From: JAVBPB01 sp031549965
GTDB lineage: Bacteria; Bacillota; Clostridia; Lachnospirales; Lachnospiraceae
DNA: 24,009 bases
Direction of reading: 5' to 3'
NCBI GenBank assembly: GCA_031549965.1
Contig: JAVBPB010000119.1
Span: 1-24,009, forward strand
Shown piece after piece: positions 13,235 to 20,005 of the stretch (its first letter is position 1; each line of letters begins with the position of its first letter). The notes beneath the pieces are model-generated. The model was not told where the DNA came from and ran no database searches. It saw nothing but the letters and a program-made list of their open reading frames with translations. Both the position numbers and the translations under genes were made by a program.

Positions 13235-13514
13235 AGTAAGAATTCTTCCAATAGCTTGTGAGAATTTAAAAAGAATTGAAGACTATTATTATGTTAAATA
13301 TGGAAAAGAAATTGCTATAAAAAAAATTTATCAATTAATAAAATTTATTGAAAGATTGGAAGTATCTCCTGATTTTTCTACCAACATTGCAGATGCTTGG
13401 TTAAAAGATATGGGAATGCGTACATTAAATTCAGATAAATATTTAATAATTTTTAAAATTATTAACAACGAAATATACATATACCAAATTGTGGATAATG
13501 GTATTAAAAAATAA
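13224..13514 (+). CDS. ParE/RelE-superfamily toxin
   Basis: A 96-residue basic protein with the ParE/RelE fold order: strand KVRILPIACENL, two helices (about 12-46, IEDYYYVKYGKEIAIKKIYQLIKFIERLE), then strands MRTLNSDKYLIIFKI and EIYIYQIV. The start is the ATG at 13224 with GGGGAGAG upstream; it overlaps the antitoxin gene by 11 bases. The superfamily includes gyrase poisons (ParE) and ribosome-dependent mRNA endonucleases (RelE). The C terminus is VDNGIKK, without the usual histidine/arginine ending after the last strand, so the mode of action and even activity are uncertain. Two glycines and an arginine before strand 3 (DMGMR) are in the usual place. Confidence 0.85.
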   Translation: MKYKVRILPIACENLKRIEDYYYVKYGKEIAIKKIYQLIKFIERLEVSPDFSTNIADAWLKDMGMRTLNSDKYLIIFKIINNEIYIYQIVDNGIKK

Positions 13515-13551
13515 AAAGGGACTGATTACAAAAGATAATCAGCCCCTTTTT
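13513..13551. terminator. Bidirectional terminator between the toxin and hppA
   Basis: AAAAAGGG-A-CTGATTA (13513-13528) pairs with TAATCAG-C-CCCTTTTT (13536-13551), one mismatch, with U-tracts on both strands. It ends convergent transcription of the toxin operon (plus) and hppA (minus), just touching both stop regions. Confidence 0.88.
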
Positions 13552-13552
13552 A

Positions 13553-15655
13553 TTATAATAAATGAAATGCAATTATTAATCCGGAAAATACTATAGAAAC
13601 CATAGAGGTAAGTTTAATTAATATATTAATTGAAGGACCGGAAGTGTCTTTAAAAGGATCACCTACGGTATCTCCAACGACAGCAGCCTTGTGGGCATCA
13701 CTACCACGACCACCGTGATTTCCAGCTTCTACATATTTTTTAGCATTATCCCAAGCACCACCGGTGTTTGCCATCATTATAGCAAGAACGAAACCTGTTA
13801 CAGTTGAACCTGCAAGGAATCCAACAACGCCATAGACACCAAGAATCAGTCCAGTTACAATTGGAACTGCAACAGCTAAAATAGTAGGCATTATCATTTC
13901 TTTCTGAGCGGATCTAGTACAAAGATCAACACATGATGCATAATCAGGTTCAGCTTTTCCTTCCATTAACCCTTTGATTTGCTTAAATTGTCTACGAACT
14001 TCGTAAACAATACTTTGTGCTGCACGACCAACAGCATTCATAGTAAGAGCAGCAAACAAAAATGGTACCATACCTCCAATAAATAAACCAATTAGTACAG
14101 GAGGATTTGTTACAGCTAATAACTCTTCATGAAATTCAAAGTTTGGATTTAATTTTACTTGGTCAATATAAGCAACAATTAATGCAAGAGCAGTAAGTGC
14201 AGCAGAACCAATAGCAAATCCTTTACCAGTTGCAGCAGTAGTATTACCTAAAGAATCAAGGGCATCTGTACGTTCACGAACGATTGGAGGGCATCCTGCC
14301 ATTTGTGCAATACCTCCGGCATTATCAGCTATTGGCCCATATGCATCAGTTGCAAGAGTAATACCAAGAGTTGATAACATTCCTACTGCGGAAATACCAA
14401 CACCATAAAGACCTAATTCAAAATCAGCAGCACCACCACATGCAAAGAAACTAATAAGTACAGAAATACCAACAGTTATAACTGGTATAGCAGTTGAAAA
14501 CATACCTAGTGCTAAGCCTGAAATAATTATTGTTGCAGGTCCTGTAAGGGCAGTCTCTGATAACTTTTGGGTAGGTTTATATGAATCTGATGTAAAATAT
14601 TCAGTTACGGTTCCTATTATAACACCTGCAACTAACCCTGATAAGATAGCAACATAAACGCCCATATGCTCTGAACCAAGTATAAAATAAACTACAGGAG
14701 CAGATATTAGTGCAATTATTCCTGCGGATGTAAAAGTACCAATACGAAGTGCAGATAATAAGGCTTTTTGACTGATATTTTCTTTTGTACGCACAAAGAA
14801 TGTTCCTATAATCGAAGCTAAAGTTCCACTAGCTGCTATAATCATAGGAATAACAGCACCTTCAAAACTAAGTCCGGCAGCTACGGCTAAAGATATTGTA
14901 GCAACTATTGAACCAACGTAAGATTCATAAAGGTCAGCACCCATACCTGCAACGTCACCGACATTATCACCAACATTATCAGCAATAACAGCAGGGTTTC
15001 TAGGATCATCTTCAGGAATACCTGCTTCTACCTTACCAACAAGATCAGCACCAACGTCTGCTGCTTTAGTAAAGATTCCACCGCCAACACGGGCAAATAA
15101 TGCCATTGAAGAAGCACCCATACCAAAGGTAAGCATAGCAGATGAAATTGCCTGAATTTGCTCATTACCGGTAATATTTGTATAGAAAACATATTTTAAT
15201 AACATATACCAAATAGATAAATCTAAAAGACCAAGTCCAACAACAACAAATCCCATAACTGAACCAGCTGAAAAGGCTACTCTAAGCCCTTTATTCAAAC
15301 TAAGAGATGACGCATGGGCAGTACGTGAATTAGCCAAGGTAGCTATTTTCATGCCAATAAATCCTGCTAAACCGGAAAAAAAACCTCCTGTAATAAAAGC
15401 AAATGGCACGAATGGAGTTAAAAGTTTAAACATTGCCATAATTCCAAGAACAATAAACATTGCACCAAAAAAGTAAGCTACACCAGTATATTGGCGTTTT
15501 AGATATGCTCCGGCTCCTTTTCTGATAGATAAAGAAATCTTTTTCATCTTTTCAGATCCTTCGTCTGAATTAATGACTCTGCGTGCCATAACATATGCAA
15601 ATATTAAAGATATTACGGCACCTATAGGGGTTAGGAAAAATAAAAATTCTGTCAT
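13553..15655 (-). CDS. hppA: Membrane-bound ion-pumping pyrophosphatase, potassium-dependent type
   Basis: The 700-residue protein has about 16 membrane helices and all the PPi-site motifs: DVGADLVGKVE (200-210), EDDPRNPAVIADNVGDNVGD (215-234) and the C-terminal DNAKKYVE and GDTVGDPFKDTSGPS. It couples pyrophosphate hydrolysis to cation export across the cytoplasmic membrane. GNTTAATGKG (470-479) has alanine at the position that is lysine in potassium-independent enzymes, so it should need potassium. The gate segment DLYESYVGS (241-249) puts its glutamate (E244) where Thermotoga-type sodium pumps have it rather than one turn later as in plant proton pumps, so sodium or mixed pumping is likely. 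An AAGGAGG site precedes the ATG. It is monocistronic. Confidence 0.96.
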   Translation of the reverse strand: MTEFLFFLTPIGAVISLIFAYVMARRVINSDEGSEKMKKISLSIRKGAGAYLKRQYTGVAYFFGAMFIVLGIMAMFKLLTPFVPFAFITGGFFSGLAGFIGMKIATLANSRTAHASSLSLNKGLRVAFSAGSVMGFVVVGLGLLDLSIWYMLLKYVFYTNITGNEQIQAISSAMLTFGMGASSMALFARVGGGIFTKAADVGADLVGKVEAGIPEDDPRNPAVIADNVGDNVGDVAGMGADLYESYVGSIVATISLAVAAGLSFEGAVIPMIIAASGTLASIIGTFFVRTKENISQKALLSALRIGTFTSAGIIALISAPVVYFILGSEHMGVYVAILSGLVAGVIIGTVTEYFTSDSYKPTQKLSETALTGPATIIISGLALGMFSTAIPVITVGISVLISFFACGGAADFELGLYGVGISAVGMLSTLGITLATDAYGPIADNAGGIAQMAGCPPIVRERTDALDSLGNTTAATGKGFAIGSAALTALALIVAYIDQVKLNPNFEFHEELLAVTNPPVLIGLFIGGMVPFLFAALTMNAVGRAAQSIVYEVRRQFKQIKGLMEGKAEPDYASCVDLCTRSAQKEMIMPTILAVAVPIVTGLILGVYGVVGFLAGSTVTGFVLAIMMANTGGAWDNAKKYVEAGNHGGRGSDAHKAAVVGDTVGDPFKDTSGPSINILIKLTSMVSIVFSGLIIAFHLL

Positions 15656-15690
15656 AGTTATCCTCCTTATTTAAAATTATTTGTAAATAC

Positions 15691-15696
15691 ATTATA
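15691..15696 (-). promoter_or_regulatory. Candidate -10 box of hppA
   Basis: Reads TATAAT on the minus strand, 35 bases before the hppA ATG. The matching -35 position is TTCTTT in a T-tract, weak, so the promoter call rests on the -10. Confidence 0.5.
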
Positions 15697-15798
15697 ACAT
15701 ATTTAATAAAAAAAAAGAATATGATTATTAAAAATAAATAAAAAAATAATATAATTTTGATAAAAATTCTCTTTTTATGGCAAACTTTTTATTTTATA

Positions 15799-15827
15799 TT
15801 GAAAAGTAGCATTAATTATGATATTAT
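15799..15827 (+). promoter_or_regulatory. Promoter of the CHASE-GGDEF gene
   Basis: TTGAAA (15799-15804) and TATTAT (15822-15827) are 17 bases apart. The predicted leader of about 85 bases contains the large hairpin at 15854-15897. Confidence 0.68.
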
Positions 15828-15853
15828 TGTGAAAAAGAAATGGGAAATCTGTA

Positions 15854-15897
15854 CTAGTACACCATTTTGCATAAGAAATTACAAAACGGGGTACTAG
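15854..15897 (+). repeat. Dispersed hairpin repeat, complete copy, in the leader of the diguanylate cyclase gene
   Basis: CTAGTACACCATTTTG (15854-15869) pairs with CAAAACGGGGTACTAG (15882-15897) at 14 of 16 positions around a 12-base loop. The loop and right arm recur at 4198-4230 (30 of 33 identical). The hairpin lies between the promoter and the ribosome binding site AAAGGA, 9 bases before that site, so it may affect translation or message stability. It could also simply be a small dispersed element. Confidence 0.7.
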
Positions 15898-15918
15898 GTA
15901 TATAGAAAGGAATTAACA

Positions 15919-17265
15919 ATGATATCAAAAGTGTCAAAAAGAGCGATTATTTCATTTTGTGCATCTATTTTATTATGTTCTTTATTTATAGTTATAACAA
16001 TAATAAATAGAAGTAATATTGAGAAAGTTACAATGGAACAATTAATGACAGAAAAAAGTATTAAAGTTACGGAAGTTATTTCAAAACTATTATATAAAAC
16101 TCAGATTCTTGCTGCATTGGCAATTCAAACTAATGGAGAGATTAATAATTTTGAACAGGTTGCAGCTACTATAGTTGATGATCCATCAATTCTAAATGTA
16201 CTAATTGCACCAAATGGTATTGTAAAGTATGTATACCCTATAGCTGGAAATGAGCAAGTTTTGGGGCTTGATTTTTACTCTGAAGGTGCAGGCAATAAGG
16301 AGGCATTGCTTGCAAAAGAAAAAGGACAGTTAGTATTTGGAGGACCTTTTGATTTGGTTCAGGGAGGGCGTGCATTAGTAGGCCGTTCACCGGTTTACAT
16401 CGATGATTCTAATGGAATCAGACAGTTTTGGGGAATCGTTTCAGTTACATTAAAATACCCCCAAGTGTTAGATGGTGCGGGGCTAAGCATTCTGGAAACG
16501 CAAGGGTATGTTTATGAAATATGGCGTATGAACCCTGATACTAATGAAAAGCAGATAATAGCAAAAAGTCAAAATGCAAGAGAAAAGGGTATGAGATATA
16601 TTCAAAAACATATTCCAATATTAAATGCAGACTGGTATTTTTGTATAGCTCCGGTACATGAATGGTATCAATATATAGAAACATGGATTTTATCGGTTAT
16701 AGGATTAATTATGAGCCTTTTAATTGGGTTTATAGTTCAAAATAATCAAGAGTTAAAGAATGTAAAAACAGAGTTAGAAATTATGGTGCATTTAGATCAT
16801 CTTACAGGTTTAATAAACAGAAAAGGATTATTTTTAGAAGTAAATAATTTAATTTCCAAAAACAAAAAATTTTGGCTACATTATATTGATATTGACCAAT
16901 TTAAAAGGATAAATGATACTTATGGTCATAGCATTGGTGATTTATTTTTAATTCAATTTAAAGATGTAGTTTTAAAACATATAACAAATAATCACATATT
17001 TGGAAGAATTGGCGGAGATGAGTTTGTATTAATCCATATTGTTAATGATTTACATGATGTGGACGAGGATGCTATATGGCAAAAAATTGAGGAGGACTTA
17101 GCAGAACCTGTTTATGTTACAGATTTTAGCAAGGTTTTGTTAACTTTTAGTAGGGGGTGTGCTAGGTATCCGAAGGATGGGTATAGTATTGATGAACTGA
17201 TTGTAAGTGCAGACAGGAAGATGTATCAGCATAAAAAAGAGAAAAAAATAATTAATAGAATTTAA
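15919..17265 (+). CDS. Membrane diguanylate cyclase with a CHASE sensor
   Basis: A 448-residue protein. Membrane segments at about 9-30 and 255-274 bracket an extracellular CHASE domain (about 75-185), recognisable from PNGIVKYVYPIAGNEQVLG (98-116) and the GPFDLVQGGRALVGRSPVY stretch (142-160). The GGDEF domain (about 288-445) begins DHLTGLINRKG and has DIDQFKRINDTYGHSIGD (324-341) and intact GGDEF (365-369), so it should make c-di-GMP from GTP. No RxxD inhibitory site precedes the motif. The ligand sensed is unknown; CHASE domains often bind small organic signals such as cytokinin-like or peptide compounds. Start: ATG after AAAGGA. It is monocistronic and ends at a shared terminator. Confidence 0.95.
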   Translation: MISKVSKRAIISFCASILLCSLFIVITIINRSNIEKVTMEQLMTEKSIKVTEVISKLLYKTQILAALAIQTNGEINNFEQVAATIVDDPSILNVLIAPNGIVKYVYPIAGNEQVLGLDFYSEGAGNKEALLAKEKGQLVFGGPFDLVQGGRALVGRSPVYIDDSNGIRQFWGIVSVTLKYPQVLDGAGLSILETQGYVYEIWRMNPDTNEKQIIAKSQNAREKGMRYIQKHIPILNADWYFCIAPVHEWYQYIETWILSVIGLIMSLLIGFIVQNNQELKNVKTELEIMVHLDHLTGLINRKGLFLEVNNLISKNKKFWLHYIDIDQFKRINDTYGHSIGDLFLIQFKDVVLKHITNNHIFGRIGGDEFVLIHIVNDLHDVDEDAIWQKIEEDLAEPVYVTDFSKVLLTFSRGCARYPKDGYSIDELIVSADRKMYQHKKEKKIINRI

Positions 17266-17273
17266 CACTACTA

Positions 17274-17319
17274 AAAAAGTCCCTTCTTGGTAAATTAATT
17301 TACCGAAAAGGGACTTTTT
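17274..17319. terminator. Bidirectional terminator between the diguanylate cyclase and MATE genes
   Basis: Outer stem AAAAAGTCCCTT (17274-17285) with AAGGGACTTTTT (17308-17319), inner stem GGTAAATT (17289-17296) with AATTTACC (17297-17304). U-tracts occur on both strands, serving convergent genes. Confidence 0.93.
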
Positions 17320-17367
17320 AACATAGAAATCAAAGAACTAATGGGTGACATTTTATAGTTATTTGAT

Positions 17368-18744
17368 TTAGAGTTTTTCTAGTTTGTCCATTTTTTTAAA
17401 TTCTTTATAAGTTAGTAAAATAGCAAGAATACCAGAAACACTATCTGATATTGGACCTGCAAACATTACACCGTCAATGCCCCATATTAATGGAAGAATA
17501 AGAATTAATGGAAGCAAAAATATTATTTGTCTGGTGAGAGATAGGATAATACCCATTTTTGCTTTCCCTATTGATGTAAAGAAGTTTGCCGAAACAGGTT
17601 GGATTCCATTTAAAAAAGTAAAAAATAAAAATATTTTGAAATACTTTATTGCAAATTCAAAGTAATCATCGCTTCCTTCTCCAAAAATACTGACAATTTG
17701 TTTTGGGAAGATTTGAAATATTATGAAAAATACGATTGATATAATGGTTGCAGCACCTATTGCTAATATCATGCTTTCTTTAACTCTTTTGTAATTTTTA
17801 GCACCGTAGTTAAAACCGCATATTGGCTGACAGCCTTGTGCTATTCCTATAACGAAGGATAGTAATATTATATTTACTTTTGAGATTACACCAACACATG
17901 CTAAAGGTATATCGCTACCATAGTGAGACAGATTACCGTAATAAGTAAGGGTGTTATTCATACATACTTGAACCACCATCATTGCAAGTTGATTGAAACA
18001 AGCAGCAGCACCTAGAGATACTATTATCAGGGAATACTTCACTTTAGGAGTAAAATGCTTTGCCTCCAATTTAATTGTCTTACATTTGGTTAAGCCGTAA
18101 ACGGTAATTATGCAAGAAATTACTTGTCCTATTACTGTTGCCCATGCGGCACCAGCTATGCCCATATTAAGACCAAATATAAAGATAGGATTTAATATTG
18201 TGTTGATTATTGCACCCACTAACATGCATATCATTGAGAATAAAGGTCTGCCGTCAGAACGTATTATATGGCTGACGCCTGTTGAGAGTATTACGAAGGG
18301 CATTCCTAAGGTGGTAATTTGGGTGTAGGTAAGGGCATAAGGTAAAACCTGCTCGGTAGCACCAAAAGCTAATATTAAAGGTTTTAAAAAGAGTAGCACA
18401 AATGCACAAAGAAGTACTCCAGATATGGTTAATAGTGATATGCTAGTACCAGCTATGCTACTAGCTCTTTTTTTATCCCCTGCTCCAAGTGATAAGTTTA
18501 TGTTGGAAGCACTGCCGATGCCGATTAGTAGTGCAACTGATGTACACAAAGTAGTTAGGGGAAATGCTACATTAGTTGCGGCATTACCTAACATACCGAC
18601 ACCTTGTCCTATAAATATTTGATCAACAATATTATATAAAGCATTTACCATAAAACTTATGGTAGCAGGTATTGAAAATTTTAGCATTAGAGTACTGATT
18701 TTTTCTGTTGCTAAGGGGTTTTGAGAAACATAATTTTTTTCCAT
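17368..18744 (-). CDS. MATE family multidrug/metabolite exporter
   Basis: The 458-residue integral membrane protein has about 12 helices in two MatE repeats, with the usual FSIPATISFMVNALYNIVDQIFIGQGVG start and a second repeat near VISKVNIILLSFVIGIAQGCQPICGFNYGA. Such proteins export cationic drugs or metabolites using sodium or proton gradients. The start is the ATG at 18744 (MEKNYVSQ), chosen because GAGGT precedes it at 7 bases; the open frame extends 21 codons further upstream (to an ATG at 18807), but that extension has no ribosome site and crosses the promoter. Sodium coupling would fit the sodium-type pyrophosphatase nearby, but this is speculative. Confidence 0.93.
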   Translation of the reverse strand: MEKNYVSQNPLATEKISTLMLKFSIPATISFMVNALYNIVDQIFIGQGVGMLGNAATNVAFPLTTLCTSVALLIGIGSASNINLSLGAGDKKRASSIAGTSISLLTISGVLLCAFVLLFLKPLILAFGATEQVLPYALTYTQITTLGMPFVILSTGVSHIIRSDGRPLFSMICMLVGAIINTILNPIFIFGLNMGIAGAAWATVIGQVISCIITVYGLTKCKTIKLEAKHFTPKVKYSLIIVSLGAAACFNQLAMMVVQVCMNNTLTYYGNLSHYGSDIPLACVGVISKVNIILLSFVIGIAQGCQPICGFNYGAKNYKRVKESMILAIGAATIISIVFFIIFQIFPKQIVSIFGEGSDDYFEFAIKYFKIFLFFTFLNGIQPVSANFFTSIGKAKMGIILSLTRQIIFLLPLILILPLIWGIDGVMFAGPISDSVSGILAILLTYKEFKKMDKLEKL

Positions 18745-18778
18745 AGTATACCTCGATTCTTTAAAACATATAAATATT

Positions 18779-18807
18779 AATTTATCATAAAATATCGATA
18801 AATGCAA
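18779..18807 (-). promoter_or_regulatory. Candidate promoter of the MATE gene
   Basis: On the minus strand TTGCAT (18807-18802) and TAAATT (18784-18779) are 17 bases apart, 35 bases before the chosen start codon. Confidence 0.5.
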
Positions 18808-18839
18808 ATTAAAAATTTTGATTTATAATACAAAAAGAA

Positions 18840-18923
18840 CTGTCAAAAATGAAATCTACTATAATATGCCAGATGATATTAAAAAGCATCTCGTATATTA
18901 TAGTAAAAAACATTCTGTGACAG
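18840..18923 (-). terminator. Large composite hairpin (84 bases) after the response regulator gene
   Basis: Nested arms: CTGTCA (18840-18845) with TGACAG (18918-18923), TACTATAATAT (18857-18867) with ATATTATAGTA (18895-18905), and AGATG (18871-18875) with CATCT (18887-18891). On the minus strand it is followed by TTCTTTTT, so it can end the kinase/regulator transcript. It is far longer and more AT-rich than ordinary terminators here and resembles a small inverted-repeat (MITE-like) element that doubles as a terminator; that is inference. Confidence 0.68.
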
Positions 18924-18932
18924 CCTCAATTA

Positions 18933-19991
18933 TCATAATTTTGCATGTTTTTTAATTTGACGACCGATCTTTTCCAATAAAATTTCAGTTTCTATTGGCT
19001 TGCGTATAAAATCATTTACGCCCATTTCAATTGCTTTGGTTAAATATTCTTTTGTAGCATTACCTGTTAGGAAAATAATTGGAGTATGTTTGTGCTTAGG
19101 CATAGCCCTTATATGTTCCATTAGTTTAAAACCATCCATTCCAGGCATTTCAATATCAAGAAGTATTAAGTCAGGCACTTGATTATTAAGATATTTCATG
19201 GCAGCTTCATAGCTTATAGCACCAAATACATTGTATTGATCTTTTAAGACACCTTTTATTGTAGTTAAGACACCTGCTAAATCATCAACCGCAAGTATTT
19301 TAAGCTTTTGGGTGTCATTTTCAACGTTATTAGATACTCCAAGAGTGTCTAATAATGCAATAACCTCAGCAGTAGAAGAGTCCATGCTGTCTTCTAATAA
19401 AAGTTTTAACATTTCATAAATGTATCTTAAGGTTCCGTCAATTTTGGGACCATAAGTAAATGTGGTTAATTTATATACTAAATCTATGGCTTCTTGAAAT
19501 TCGTAATTATAAACACGAAGACGAAGTGCTTCAACATCATCAAATTTTAAATTGCTTTTAATAGTAGAGTGTGTTTTCAATTCCTTTATGGGAACCACGT
19601 TCTCTTTGCTTTCAGTAGATTCATGCATTACGCAATGATTAAGAGAAAGGATAAGTTGGTTTGTATGGTCGATTAAGTTGTTAAATAAAACGACTCCTTT
19701 GTCACAATCATTGGATTTTATAGTTGAAATTAAAAGGTCACATTCCTCCTCTAATATATCTGATGCAATTTTAACAAAAGCACCTTTTAATAACTCGAGC
19801 GAATGTACTCCCTTATTAATGTTTTGTTTTATCTCATTCCAGTTAAGTTCTTTAAGAAATACAGGAATTTCTATTAAAAAATTATTAAGTTCCTTATAAT
19901 ATTGTTGCCTTATTCCATTATATTTTTTTACGCCTTGTTTAAAGTCAATTTCTCTAATATTTAAAAGCATATATCCATAATAGTTTTTCAT
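18933..19991 (-). CDS. Response regulator with N-terminal helical domains and C-terminal receiver
   Basis: A 352-residue protein without any DNA-binding or enzyme output domain. Residues 1-125 are helical; HSLELLKGAF (63-72) is reminiscent of a degenerate Hpt motif. Residues 151-215 form a second helical unit that aligns without gaps to the C-terminal tail of the partner kinase (identities include Y163, A168, L175, T179-Y180, I184-D185, L188-R189, I191-Y192-E193). The receiver (about 228-348) has D236-D237, phosphoacceptor D279 in LLDIEMPGMDGF, T309 and K331 (RKP), so it should be phosphorylated. The ATG has AGGAGAAA upstream and lies 14 bases after the kinase stop, so the two are co-transcribed. 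How it passes on the signal is not apparent. Confidence 0.9.
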   Translation of the reverse strand: MKNYYGYMLLNIREIDFKQGVKKYNGIRQQYYKELNNFLIEIPVFLKELNWNEIKQNINKGVHSLELLKGAFVKIASDILEEECDLLISTIKSNDCDKGVVLFNNLIDHTNQLILSLNHCVMHESTESKENVVPIKELKTHSTIKSNLKFDDVEALRLRVYNYEFQEAIDLVYKLTTFTYGPKIDGTLRYIYEMLKLLLEDSMDSSTAEVIALLDTLGVSNNVENDTQKLKILAVDDLAGVLTTIKGVLKDQYNVFGAISYEAAMKYLNNQVPDLILLDIEMPGMDGFKLMEHIRAMPKHKHTPIIFLTGNATKEYLTKAIEMGVNDFIRKPIETEILLEKIGRQIKKHAKL

Positions 19992-20005
19992 GTGCTTTTT
20001 TTCTC

